Shown: positions 18,469-26,569 of the stretch, one piece after another
Numbering within the stretch: the stretch's first letter is position 1
How the letters are laid out: each line of letters begins with the position of its first letter
Source of the DNA: Verrucomicrobiales bacterium
GTDB lineage: Bacteria > Verrucomicrobiota > Verrucomicrobiia > Limisphaerales > J093
Length of the DNA stretch: 64,000 nucleotides
NCBI GenBank assembly: GCA_024233215.1
Contig: JACKPW010000009.1
Coordinates: 201,860 to 265,859, forward strand
Direction of reading: 5' to 3'
The notes under the pieces: model-generated
What the model saw: the letters and a program-made list of their open reading frames with translations, nothing else
What the model was told of the DNA's origin: nothing
The model's database searches: none
Position numbers and translations under genes: made by a program

Positions 18469-19281
18469 ATGAATCAGCTCATCCCATCGAATGCCGGTCG
18501 GTGCCCGGGTTGCTGCCGCGCGCGGCGCGGTTTTACCTTGATCGAGTTGCTGGTGGTGATCGCCATCATTGCCATTCTGGCAGGAATGCTGCTCCCCGCC
18601 CTCGGCAAGGCCAAGGCCAAGGCCCAGGGCGTGGGCTGTCTCAACAACGGGCGGCAGCTGGGATTGGCCTGGCTGATGTATTCCGATGATTACGAAGGCC
18701 GGCTGGTGCCGAATGGCGACGGCACCGCGGACGGCTGGGTGGGTGGCTGGATCAGCGTGACGAGCGGGCCGGTGAACCTGAGCAACTGCACGAACATCAA
18801 CCTGCTCAAACCGCCGCACGGAAAACTCTATCCGTACAACAACTCCATCGAGATCTACCGCTGCCCGGCCGATCGTTTCATGGTCACCATCAATGGTCAG
18901 AAGTTCCCCCGCACCCGCAGCATCTCGATGAACGGTTTCATGAACGGGAACAGCTGGCACACCGCCCTGGTGGACGCCGACTGGTGGACCTATCGCTCGC
19001 AGAGCGCGATCCTCCGGCCCTCGTCGCAATTCGTGTTCGTGGATGAACGCGAGGAGAGTCTCGATGACGGCTACCTGCTGACGCTGGTCGACCGCCCCCC
19101 CGAATGGGGCAACCTGCCCGCGATCTACCACAACGGGGCCAGCGGTCTGAGCTTTGCGGATGGCCATGCCGAAATCCACAAATGGGTGGATCCGGAAACC
19201 CTGGCGCCGGGAATCACCGGCATCCGGCGTGCCCCCAACGACACGACCTGGATGAACGACCGGGCGTCCACCGCGAAGTAG
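18469..19281 (+). CDS. Prepilin-type N-terminal cleavage/methylation domain protein with DGH motif
   Basis: The 270-residue product starts with a short basic leader and a canonical type IV prepilin motif, RRG/FTLIELLVVIAIIAILAG, with Glu at +5 of the mature protein. The soluble domain has CLNNGRQLGLAWLMYSDD, a middle YRCPAD motif and a C-terminal LSFADGHAEIHKW. This places it in the large pseudopilin-like family abundant in Verrucomicrobiota and Planctomycetota. Members are probably inserted in the inner membrane and processed by prepilin peptidase; their role is unsettled. No secretion or pilus assembly gene is adjacent. ATG 18469 fits the leader. Confidence 0.88.
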   Translation: MNQLIPSNAGRCPGCCRARRGFTLIELLVVIAIIAILAGMLLPALGKAKAKAQGVGCLNNGRQLGLAWLMYSDDYEGRLVPNGDGTADGWVGGWISVTSGPVNLSNCTNINLLKPPHGKLYPYNNSIEIYRCPADRFMVTINGQKFPRTRSISMNGFMNGNSWHTALVDADWWTYRSQSAILRPSSQFVFVDEREESLDDGYLLTLVDRPPEWGNLPAIYHNGASGLSFADGHAEIHKWVDPETLAPGITGIRRAPNDTTWMNDRASTAK

Positions 19282-19405
19282 CCGGTCGCCCCCGGGAGCG
19301 CCGCCAGCCTTGTCCGCGGCTCGGGCGGGCGCGATTTGCGACGTGCCAGGAGTCGGCACGTTCCCGCTTGGCACCTTTCCGGCCTTTCCGCTAGCGTCGG
19401 TCCGC

Positions 19406-21583
19406 ATGACACGCTTGGGCCGATTGATTCTGTGGGTGGGGCTGCTGCCGGCGGCCCTGGCCGTGGGCGCCCAGCAACCCGTCGAGCTCGAGGTTCGGGC
19501 GCGCAGTGACCAGGCGGAGTTCGAGTTCGACGAGGAGACCGGCGTGGCCCGCGATCCCGAGGGGATCATTGCGCGCTATGGCGATGCGGAGGTGTCGGCC
19601 CAGTCGATCCGGTTCAACCGCGAGTCCGCCGAAGTGGACGCCGAGGGAGCGGTGCATCTGCAGCGGGGGAAGGAGGTCTGGAGTGGGGAGCGGCTGCGGT
19701 ACAACTTCGAGACCGGACAGATCGGTGCGGACAATTTCCGCGCCGGCATGGCGCCGTTTTTCGCCGCGGGGGAAGGGCTGGCCGGGAGCCTGACCAACGA
19801 GGTGCATTCCGCCACCAACTCGTTTGTGACCACCGATGACCGCGCCAATCCGGGGCACCGGATCAAGGCGAAGTCACTCACGATTGTCCCCGGCCAATAC
19901 ATCGAAGTCCGCGGCGCCACGTTCTACCTCGGCAAGGTTCCGGTGTTCTACGTGCCCAAGCTCCGTCGGCGGTTGGACGGGCTTTCCAGCAGTCTGACGT
20001 TCCTGCCGGGGTATCGCTCCCGCTACGGCCCCTACCTGCTCACGACCTACGCGCACGTCTTCAGCACGAACCTCAGCACGGCGGTGCATCTGGACTGGCG
20101 CCAGAAACGGGGCCTCGCCGGGGGGGTCGACCTGTTTCCCGACCTGGGCCGGGCCGGGAAGGGCGGTCTCCTGACCTACTACGCCTACGATGATCGGCCG
20201 GGAACGAACCTGCAGGGGAGGGCGATCTCGAACGAGCGCGGGCGGATCTGGTTCGAGCATTCCGCTTTCATCAACACCAACCTCTCCTTTCGGGCGGCGG
20301 TCAAACACCAGAGCGACGAGGCGTTTGTCCGCGACTTCTTCGAGGACGAATACCGCCGTGAAGGCCAGCCGAAGACGTTCGTCGAGGCCAGTCAGTTCTG
20401 GCCAAACCTGACGCTCAGCGTGATGGCCCGGCCGCGCGTCAACGAGTTCTACCAGGTGGTCGAACGTCTGCCGGACATCAGCCTCACCGCTCCCCCGCTG
20501 GAGATCGGGCGCTCCCCGCTTTACTTCCAGAGCGAAAGCTCGGTGGCCCACCTGCGCTTCCAATACGCCGGCGACACGAACCAGATGTTCTCCGCGCTGC
20601 GGGCCGACACGTTCAACCAGGTCACGCTGCCGCAGACGTACTTCGGTTGGCTGAACGTGACGCCGCGCGTGGGGGGGCGGTTCACGGAATACGTGGACGA
20701 CCACGGCAGCCCGACGCCCGGCGCGGACCACTCCCGCTGGGTCTTCAACACCGGGGCGGAGGTCTCGACCCGATTTTCCCGGCTCTGGCCCGCCCATCGG
20801 AACCGCCTGTTCGACGTCGACGGTCTGCGCCACATCCTGGAGCCCTCCGTCAATTACGTCTTTGTCCCGGATCCCAGCACTCCGCCGACGGAACTGCCCC
20901 AGTTCGACTACCTTTCGCCCACCTACAAGCTGCTTCCCATCGAGTACCCCCAGTTCAACGCCATCGATGCGGTGGACAGCCAGAACGTCCTTCGCTTCGG
21001 CCTGCGCAACCGCTTTCAGACCAAACGCAACGGCGCGGTGGAGAACCTCGTTCACTGGGCCCTGCTCATGGACTGGCGGCTCGATCCCGCCCCCGGCCAG
21101 TCTGCCGTCAGTGATCTCTATTCCGACCTCGACTGGCGCATCCGGTCGTGGCTCGTATTGAACTCGGAACTCCGTTACGACTTCGACGACGGCCGGTTCA
21201 ACCTTGCCGGCCACCTGCTGACCATCGAGCCGAATGACCGTTGGGGATTTGGATTTGGCCATCGTTATCTGCGCGAATGGCCCGGGGGCGGCCCGGATTC
21301 CGGCTACGATCTGCTGACTGCCAACCTGTACTTCAAACTGACCGAGAACTGGGCCTTCCGATTCTGGCATTACTACGACCTCGACCTGGGACATCTGCAG
21401 GAGCAGTACTACACGATCTACCGGGACTTCGGCAGCTGGACCGGTGCGGTGATCTTCCGCGTGCTGGAGGACATCTATGGCGAGCGCGACTATACGATCG
21501 GCGTGGGCTTCTCCCTGAAGAGCTTCCCGTCGCGGAGCCTCGGAACCGATCGGAACGTGCCCCGTTACCTGCTGGGCGGCTGA
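19406..21583 (+). CDS. lptD: LptD/OstA-like LPS-assembly outer-membrane protein
   Basis: The 725-residue product has a signal peptide (RLILWVGLLPAALAVGAQ), an OstA-like periplasmic jelly roll (about 25-190; VEVDAEGAVHLQRG-like blades, ATFYLGKVPVFYVPKL), then a long beta-barrel with alternating aromatic strands. The segment FYLGKVPVFYVPKLRR followed by SSLTFLPGYRSRYGPYLLTTY is characteristic of LptD. It would insert LPS into the outer leaflet, implying a Gram-negative envelope. The usual LptD cysteines are not apparent, which is common outside Proteobacteria. ATG 19406 immediately precedes the signal peptide. It lies just upstream of rpoZ and smpB. Confidence 0.75.
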   Translation: MTRLGRLILWVGLLPAALAVGAQQPVELEVRARSDQAEFEFDEETGVARDPEGIIARYGDAEVSAQSIRFNRESAEVDAEGAVHLQRGKEVWSGERLRYNFETGQIGADNFRAGMAPFFAAGEGLAGSLTNEVHSATNSFVTTDDRANPGHRIKAKSLTIVPGQYIEVRGATFYLGKVPVFYVPKLRRRLDGLSSSLTFLPGYRSRYGPYLLTTYAHVFSTNLSTAVHLDWRQKRGLAGGVDLFPDLGRAGKGGLLTYYAYDDRPGTNLQGRAISNERGRIWFEHSAFINTNLSFRAAVKHQSDEAFVRDFFEDEYRREGQPKTFVEASQFWPNLTLSVMARPRVNEFYQVVERLPDISLTAPPLEIGRSPLYFQSESSVAHLRFQYAGDTNQMFSALRADTFNQVTLPQTYFGWLNVTPRVGGRFTEYVDDHGSPTPGADHSRWVFNTGAEVSTRFSRLWPAHRNRLFDVDGLRHILEPSVNYVFVPDPSTPPTELPQFDYLSPTYKLLPIEYPQFNAIDAVDSQNVLRFGLRNRFQTKRNGAVENLVHWALLMDWRLDPAPGQSAVSDLYSDLDWRIRSWLVLNSELRYDFDDGRFNLAGHLLTIEPNDRWGFGFGHRYLREWPGGGPDSGYDLLTANLYFKLTENWAFRFWHYYDLDLGHLQEQYYTIYRDFGSWTGAVIFRVLEDIYGERDYTIGVGFSLKSFPSRSLGTDRNVPRYLLGG

Positions 21584-21653
21584 AACGCCTCAAAAAGGGG
21601 TTGCGCCGCCGGGGATGAACCCTTATGGATTCCCGGCTCGAAACGGGTCAAAC

Positions 21654-21658
21654 AGGAG
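21654..21658 (+). promoter_or_regulatory. Shine-Dalgarno AGGAG that fixes a TTG start for rpoZ
   Basis: AGGAG is followed by an 8-nt spacer and TTG at 21667, in frame with the omega-subunit reading frame. The upstream ATG at 21625 has no such site, so the TTG start is preferred. Confidence 0.6.
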
Positions 21659-21666
21659 AAACTCAA

Positions 21667-21933
21667 TTGGACAGCGAACTTTGCCTGAAAGCAGCGGAGA
21701 AGATTGGCAACCCCAACCTTCTGATCAACCTGGTCTCCCGCCGGGTGCGGCAGCTCAACTCCGGTGGCGGTGGCGCCAGCCGGCCGTTGGTTGAATGGAC
21801 CGCCACCCTGGGGGCGGCCGACGTCACACTCCGGGAAATCCTCGAGGACAAGATCACCTTCGAGTTCGACGAACCGCTCGAAGACCCCGCCAGCCCGGCG
21901 AAGGGCGGTCGCAAGAAGCGCAAGTCCACCTAG
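21667..21933 (+). CDS. rpoZ: DNA-directed RNA polymerase omega subunit
   Basis: The 88-residue product matches RpoZ. The signature is ELCLKAAEKIGNPNLLINLV followed by SRRVRQLNSGG and the second helix DVTLREILEDKITFEF, and the tail is Lys/Arg-rich. Omega helps assemble RNA polymerase around beta-prime. A TTG start at 21667 is chosen because a good AGGAG site precedes it; an ATG at 21625 would add 14 unconserved residues. It is followed by smpB 60 bp downstream on the same strand. Confidence 0.82.
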   Translation: MDSELCLKAAEKIGNPNLLINLVSRRVRQLNSGGGGASRPLVEWTATLGAADVTLREILEDKITFEFDEPLEDPASPAKGGRKKRKST

Positions 21934-21993
21934 CGGATGTCAGCCGCAGCCTGAATCGGCCGGGGGGACTCCCTTCCGGCCGTGTTCCTTTCC

Positions 21994-22449
21994 ATGTCGG
22001 AAATCGTCAGCAACCGGAAGGCCCGACGGGATTACCACATCCTCGAGACCTTCGAGGCGGGGGTCGTCCTCAAGGGTTCCGAGGTCAAGTCCCTGCGCGC
22101 CGGACTCGGCCAGCTCGGCGACGCCTTCGCGCTCATCCAGGACGGCCAGGTATTCCTCCACAACGCCCACATCGAGGAATACGACAAGGCCAACCGGCTC
22201 AATCACAACCCCAAGTCCGTCCGCAAGTTGCTCCTCAAGAAGGCCGAGATCCGGCGCCTCGCCGCCCAGGCCGAGATCAAGGGGCACACTCTCGTTCCGC
22301 TCGACTTTCACTGGCGGAACAACCGCGTGAAGCTCTCGCTTGGCGTCGGTCGGGGTAAACAGGAGTTCGACAAGCGCGACCACATCCGCGAGCGGGAGTC
22401 CGATCGGGAACTCCGCCGCGTCACCATGCACCGCATGAAACGCGGGTAG
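21994..22449 (+). CDS. smpB: SsrA-binding protein SmpB
   Basis: The 151-residue protein delivers tmRNA to stalled ribosomes in trans-translation. Motifs seen are NRKARRDYHILETFEAGVVL, KGSEVKSLRAG, AFALIQDGQVFLHNAHIEEY, HWRNNRVKLSLGVGRGKQEFDKR and a basic C-terminal tail. Length is normal. ATG 21994 (MSEIVSNRKA) is chosen over an in-frame ATG four codons earlier. No tmRNA gene is seen in this window. Confidence 0.95.
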   Translation: MSEIVSNRKARRDYHILETFEAGVVLKGSEVKSLRAGLGQLGDAFALIQDGQVFLHNAHIEEYDKANRLNHNPKSVRKLLLKKAEIRRLAAQAEIKGHTLVPLDFHWRNNRVKLSLGVGRGKQEFDKRDHIRERESDRELRRVTMHRMKRG

Positions 22450-22470
22450 CCGCCGCCGGAACCCCGTGGT

Positions 22471-22488
22471 GGCGGATTGGCATCCGCC
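22471..22488. terminator. Hairpin after smpB, possible terminator
   Basis: Perfect 7-bp arms GGCGGAT and ATCCGCC enclose TGGC, 21 bp after the smpB stop. There is no T-run, so it may be a REP-like palindrome or a factor-dependent terminator rather than a classical intrinsic one. Confidence 0.35.
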
Positions 22489-22568
22489 GGCTGGGGCTGA
22501 GGCATTCTGAGCGGGGGGGGTGATTCCGCTTGTCCGGGGGCGACCCGGCTCCGCAGACTTCCCGACAC

Positions 22569-23840
22569 ATGGCGCGGCTCATCAGTCTGTTTGGAATCCT
22601 GGTGTTTCTCGGAGTGGCGTGGGTGCTCTCCCGGCATCGTTCGCGGTTTCCGTGGCGCACGGTGGCCTGGGGGTTGGGCCTGCAGGTGGCCTTCGGCCTG
22701 TTGATCCTCCGGACCGGGTTTGGCCGGGACTGCTTTGCGTTCGCCAACGATGCGGTGAACCGCCTGATCGCCTGCGCCATGGACGGGGCGAAAATGGTGT
22801 TTGGCTCGCTCGCGGATCGGGAATTTCTGGCCGACCAGTGGGGGCCGTCCCACGCCTCGATTCTGCTGATCACCGTCACCGCCACCATCATCCTGGTCTC
22901 CTCGCTCTCCTCCCTCTTCTATCATTGGGGGATATTGCAGCGGTTCGTCCGGGGGGCGGCCTGGTTGATGCAGCGGGCGATGCGCACCAGCGGCAGCGAG
23001 AGCCTCGCCGCGGCCGCCAACGTCTTCGCCGGCATGACCGAGGCTCCGCTCATCGTGAAGCCCTATCTGAAAGGCATGACCGAGAGCGAGTTGCTGGCCC
23101 TGATGACCGGCGGCATGGCGACCATCGCCGGCGGAGTTCTGGCCGTTTACGTGAGCTTCGGACTCAGTGCGGGACACCTGCTCACCGCGAGCGTGATGAG
23201 CGCCCCCGCCGCACTCATGGTCGCCAAGATCATGCTGCCGGAAACGCAGACCAGCGAAACCGCCGCGGGAGCGGTGGTGGTCAAGGAACGGGAAGCCACC
23301 AACGCGATCGACGCCCTGTGCCGGGGTGCCGGCGACGGGGTGATGCTGGCGTTGAACGTGATGGGGATGCTGATCGCGTTTGTGGCGGTGGTTGCTCTGG
23401 CGAACTTCCTGCTGACCGGTTCCCAGGCCTGGCTGTTCGGTTGGCTGGGCTGGGAGGTCACCCCGGTCAGCCTGCAACGGATCTTCGGCTGGTTGAACGC
23501 ACCCGTAGCCTGGCTCATCGGAGTGCCCTGGACGGACTGTTCCGTGGTCGGCCAGGTGTTGGGTGAACGCATCGTGCTGAACGAGTGGATCGGCTACAGT
23601 TCCCTGGCGGGCTTTCAGAAGGCGGGGACCCTCGATCCCCGCAGTGTCACCCTGGCCACCTACGCCCTCTGCGGCTTCGCCAATTTCGGCAGCATCGCCA
23701 TCCAGATCGGTGGCATTGGCCCCCTGGCGCCGGAACGCCGGAGTGACCTCGCCCGCCTGGGGCTGCGGGCCATGGTCGCCGGCCTGCTGGCCTGTTATCT
23801 CACCGCCTCCCTCGTGGGACTCCTCGGACAATGGGACTGA
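22569..23840 (+). CDS. Concentrative nucleoside transporter (NupC/CNT family)
   Basis: The 423-residue membrane protein imports nucleosides with sodium or protons. Hydrophobic helices alternate throughout. CNT motifs are SSLFYHWGILQRFVRG, GSESLAAAANVFAGMTEAPL (the substrate/ion-binding hairpin), LMTGGMATIAGGVLAVYV and the C-terminal YALCGFANFGSIAIQIGGIG. Length and helix order match the family. ATG 22569 begins MARLISLFGILVF. It is a single gene between smpB and lnt. Confidence 0.92.
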   Translation: MARLISLFGILVFLGVAWVLSRHRSRFPWRTVAWGLGLQVAFGLLILRTGFGRDCFAFANDAVNRLIACAMDGAKMVFGSLADREFLADQWGPSHASILLITVTATIILVSSLSSLFYHWGILQRFVRGAAWLMQRAMRTSGSESLAAAANVFAGMTEAPLIVKPYLKGMTESELLALMTGGMATIAGGVLAVYVSFGLSAGHLLTASVMSAPAALMVAKIMLPETQTSETAAGAVVVKEREATNAIDALCRGAGDGVMLALNVMGMLIAFVAVVALANFLLTGSQAWLFGWLGWEVTPVSLQRIFGWLNAPVAWLIGVPWTDCSVVGQVLGERIVLNEWIGYSSLAGFQKAGTLDPRSVTLATYALCGFANFGSIAIQIGGIGPLAPERRSDLARLGLRAMVAGLLACYLTASLVGLLGQWD

Positions 23841-23885
23841 TTCGTTGACCGAGCGTGGGCGCAAGCCTCAGTGAAGCAGGGAAAG

Positions 23886-23959
23886 TGGAGCGGGGACGGC
23901 CCGTCCCCGGAGTGTGGCGTCCACGTCATCCCACCACGGCGACGGGCCGTCGCCGCTCC
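23886..23959. repeat. Inverted pair of a second REP-like palindrome family
   Basis: The first palindrome (23891-23909) has 9-bp arms CGGGGACGG and CCGTCCCCG around one base. The second (23937-23955) has arms CGGCGACGG and CCGTCGCCG around one base. The outer flanks GGAG and CTCC are inverted, so the pair is arranged like a BIME. It is distinct from the GTAG family and lies just upstream of lnt. A further inverted pair GGCAAGC/GCTTGCC is at 23964-23970 and 24000-24006. Confidence 0.6.
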
Positions 23960-24036
23960 GCCGGGCAAGCCTGAGACGTTACGCGCGGGCTCAACGTCCG
24001 CTTGCCTCGGGGCCTCGTTCAGGCAAGCTCCCCGCG

Positions 24037-25800
24037 TTGCGCGTCCGATTTCCCAGATTGCGGTTCGATCGGTGGAGTGCCTTTGCGGTGCTGACCGGAT
24101 TGGTTTGGGCAATGGCTTTCCACCCGGTGGCGGCCGCTGTCCTTGGCTGGATTGCCCCGGGGATGCTGTTGATCCCCGGGATGGTCGCGCGGATGAGCCC
24201 GGCGCGGATCTTCCGACTCGGCTACCTCGCCGGCTTGGTGCACCACCTGGCGGCCCTGGTCTGGCTGCTCTGGAATCCGTTCCCCGCCGGTGCGTTCGCC
24301 GGCTGGTTCGCCCTCAGCGCCTACCTCGCCCTCTATCCGGCAACCTGGGCCTGGCTCTGTGAACGTCTCGCCGTAGCCGCCGACGTCAGTCGGCGCAAAT
24401 CCCCGCCCGAACCGCCAATCGCCTCCGCCGCCCCCAACCGCTCCCGGGAATCTTGCGCGGACTGTACGTCCGCGGCTACGGCGTCGTGGCCCCTTCGCGC
24501 GCTTTGGGGTTTCGGTTGCGCGGCGCTGTGGGTCGGGTTTGAGATGCTGCGGGCGCGGTTGTTCACCGGGTTTCCGTGGAATCCGCTCGGGTCATCGCAG
24601 GTTGAGAATCTGCCGCTGATCCAGTTCACCGCTTTCACGGGCGTCTACGGGGTCTCTTTCCTGTTGGTCTGGACTTCCGCGAGCGGCCTGCTGGCGGGCC
24701 TGCGTTTCCGGGCGGCACTGGTCGAATCCGGTTCCCTCCCAGGAGGCCGGGCCGGGAGCCGGCACCCATCGCGGCGGGGAAGGGGAAGCCTCGTCGGCAC
24801 CGGCCTCAGCCGGCTGCTGCCCGACCTGTTCCTGCCGGCATTGGCGGTGGCGGGAGTGCTTGCATACGGCGGATCCCGGCTGCTGAGCCCTGAAGAACCG
24901 GCGGGGCGGGGCATGCTCAGGGTCGCCCTGGTCCAACCGGCGATTCCCCAGCGCCTCATCTTCGACCCCGCCGAATCCTCCCGGCGATTCGAGGATCTGC
25001 TCGCCCTCACCGACCGTGCCCTGGCGACGCATCCGGACCTGCTCGTCTGGCCGGAAGCCGCCCTCCCTTCGCTCTCCGAGGACGATTATCGGCGGCTTTA
25101 CGACCGGGTTCACACCGGCGGAGCCTGGATGGTGTTCGGGGCGGACGACACGGCTCCAAACCCGGACGCTACCGGTGGCTACGACTGGTTCAATGCCGCC
25201 TTTCTGTTGGATCCGACGGGGACGTTGCAGGCCAGCTATCGGAAGCAGCAACTGGTCATCTTCGGGGAATACGTCCCGCTGGCGCGTTGGTTGCCGTGGT
25301 TGGAACGGCTCACCCCTGTCAGTTCCAGCTTTGCCCGCGGTTCCGGACCGGCGGCGTTCCGCCTCTCCGATCCGCCCGCCTCCTGTGCGCCGCTGATCTG
25401 CTACGAGGACGTCTTTCCGCGCGTGGCCCGCCGGGCCGTGGCGGCCGACACCGACTTCCTCCTGAACCTGACCAACGACGCCTGGTTTGGGGAAACCGCG
25501 GAGCACTGGCAGCACCTCGCGTGTGCCACCTTCCGCGCGGTGGAGAACGGGGTCCCCCTGGTGCGCTGCGCGAACAACGGCATCTCCGGCTGGGTGACCC
25601 CTCGGGGGGCCTGGAGGGAGCTTGGATTTGGCCCGGGAACCCGCGTCTATGACCGGGGCTTCAAGACCGTCGAAATCCCCCTGCGCCTCCCCGGTCGGGC
25701 CCCCACCTTCTACACCCGCCACGGCGACCTCTTCGGCTGGCTTTGCTCCGCACTGGGAGGCGTATTCGCCGCGCTGACGTTCTGGCCGCGCCCCCGGTAG
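24037..25800 (+). CDS. lnt: Apolipoprotein N-acyltransferase with in-frame REP insertion
   Basis: Lnt transfers the third acyl chain to lipoproteins at the inner membrane. N-terminal helices are followed by a nitrilase-like domain with the full triad: Glu340 (LVWPEAALPSL), Lys403 (YRKQQLVIFGEYVPL) and Cys455 (PLICYEDVFP). LFTFPWNPLG-type sequence (FTGFPWNPLGSSQ) is also diagnostic. Between helices ending LCERLA and starting LRALWGFGCAALW is a non-conserved stretch of about 36 residues encoded by a GTAG REP pair. The stop codon is the TAG of another REP. The start is uncertain: the frame stays open upstream into repeat sequence, so a TTG at 24037 is suggested; GTG 24085 is an alternative. Confidence 0.88.
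   Translation: MRVRFPRLRFDRWSAFAVLTGLVWAMAFHPVAAAVLGWIAPGMLLIPGMVARMSPARIFRLGYLAGLVHHLAALVWLLWNPFPAGAFAGWFALSAYLALYPATWAWLCERLAVAADVSRRKSPPEPPIASAAPNRSRESCADCTSAATASWPLRALWGFGCAALWVGFEMLRARLFTGFPWNPLGSSQVENLPLIQFTAFTGVYGVSFLLVWTSASGLLAGLRFRAALVESGSLPGGRAGSRHPSRRGRGSLVGTGLSRLLPDLFLPALAVAGVLAYGGSRLLSPEEPAGRGMLRVALVQPAIPQRLIFDPAESSRRFEDLLALTDRALATHPDLLVWPEAALPSLSEDDYRRLYDRVHTGGAWMVFGADDTAPNPDATGGYDWFNAAFLLDPTGTLQASYRKQQLVIFGEYVPLARWLPWLERLTPVSSSFARGSGPAAFRLSDPPASCAPLICYEDVFPRVARRAVAADTDFLLNLTNDAWFGETAEHWQHLACATFRAVENGVPLVRCANNGISGWVTPRGAWRELGFGPGTRVYDRGFKTVEIPLRLPGRAPTFYTRHGDLFGWLCSALGGVFAALTFWPRPR
24373..24479. repeat. GTAG REP pair (BIME-like) inserted in frame within lnt
   Basis: The left element (24373-24397) is GTAG plus arms GCCGAC/GTCGGC around GTCA. 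The right one has arms GCGGAC/GTCCGC around TGTAC and ends CTAC at 24476-24479. The 107-bp element is translated without a stop as part of lnt, in a loop between transmembrane helices. Confidence 0.85.
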
Positions 25801-25935
25801 CCGCCGACGTCCAGTCGGCGCAAATCCCTCCGCCCACGACCCCGAAGCCCCCTCCATCGCCTCCGAGAAGAAATGCGCGGACTGTACGTCCGCGGCTACG
25901 CCGGTAGCCCGTAGCCGCCGACGTCCAGTCGGCGC
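25797..25935. repeat. GTAG REP pair plus an extra single REP after lnt
   Basis: The pair spans 25797-25899: GTAG with arms GCCGAC/GTCGGC around GTCCA, and a partner with arms GCGGAC/GTCCGC around TGTAC ending CTAC. A third element of the first type follows at 25911-25935. TAG at 25798-25800 is the lnt stop codon. The 5-nt loops place these copies with the lnt insertion rather than with the 28.5-31.3 kb array. Confidence 0.85.
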
Positions 25936-26395
25936 AAATCCCTCACCTCGCGACCCCGCAAAACTCCTCAAACCGCGGAAAACCCACCCGCTGCCGGCGT
26001 CGATTTCAGCCATTTGCGCCGCCATCCCGGTGTTTCCGGGGAGAATGCGCGGGTGGTACGCACGCAACCGCACCGTCGATAGATTCCCGACCGGTCAGGA
26101 ATACCGAACAACCGAGGCTGCAGCTCCTTGGGGCGCCAACCCCGGCTTTTCGGTTGGGCCCAGGCAGGGATTGAACCGCGCTGGACGCCTTCAATCGTGG
26201 CAATAGCGAGACTTATGCATTTACCACTGCGTAAACACCGTCTCCACCTGAAGACAGACCGCGTGTGAGGCGGAATCCAACATTCGTATGAGACGGCAAA
26301 CAACTCGGCTACAAGAGGCTGAATCGCACGTTATAAAGGGACTTCAAGGTGCTCTATTGTTGTGGGTATCATAGGTCACTGCTTGTTATTGGTCA
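25936..26395. other. Non-coding region between lnt repeats and pilin-like gene
   Basis: No supported gene is present. A hairpin with arms CCAACC (26137-26142) and GGTTGG (26152-26157) lies in the middle. A stretch at about 26160-26260 has weak tRNA-like D-arm and T-loop resemblance on the minus strand, but it does not fold as a tRNA. From about 26200 the sequence becomes visibly more AT-rich than its surroundings. Confidence 0.4.
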
Positions 26396-26401
26396 TATAA
26401 T
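26396..26401 (+). promoter_or_regulatory. Candidate -10 element for the first pilin-like gene
   Basis: A perfect TATAAT lies in an AT-rich stretch 168 bp upstream of the pilin-like ATG. No good -35 hexamer sits 17 bp upstream. A TTGACT at 26419-26424 with a weak CAAAGT at 26442-26447 is an alternative. Confidence 0.3.
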
Positions 26402-26470
26402 TGAAGCGAAAAAAGGGGTTGACTTGGTAAGCAGAACTTCTCAAAGTGGCGCCCGGTTCCTAACCGTGTC

Positions 26471-26536
26471 TGCTGGATTGGCCGGCTGGGGTTTGCCGGG
26501 CGCGTGTTCGGACACGGATCACTGGCCAATCCAGCA
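26471..26536 (+). promoter_or_regulatory. Structured 5' leader upstream of the pilin-like gene
   Basis: Thirteen-base perfect arms TGCTGGATTGGCC (26471-26483) and GGCCAATCCAGCA (26524-26536) enclose about 40 nt. Inside are two smaller hairpins: GGC/GCC (extendable to CCGGC/GCCGG) around 26482-26499, and CGTGT-TCGG-ACACG around 26502-26516. This gives a possible three-way junction ending 33 nt before the start codon. The spacer after it is A-rich with no Shine-Dalgarno site. It matches no riboswitch I recognise. Confidence 0.5.
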
Positions 26537-26569
26537 GCAAACCAAAGAAACCTCAGAACAAACAAAACA

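Noticed and set aside
26160..26262. Possible tRNA on the minus strand (T-loop-like GGTTCAATCCC and a D-arm-like GCAGTGGTAAATGC)
   Set aside because: The T-stem has only two pairs, no anticodon stem forms and the acceptor arms do not match.
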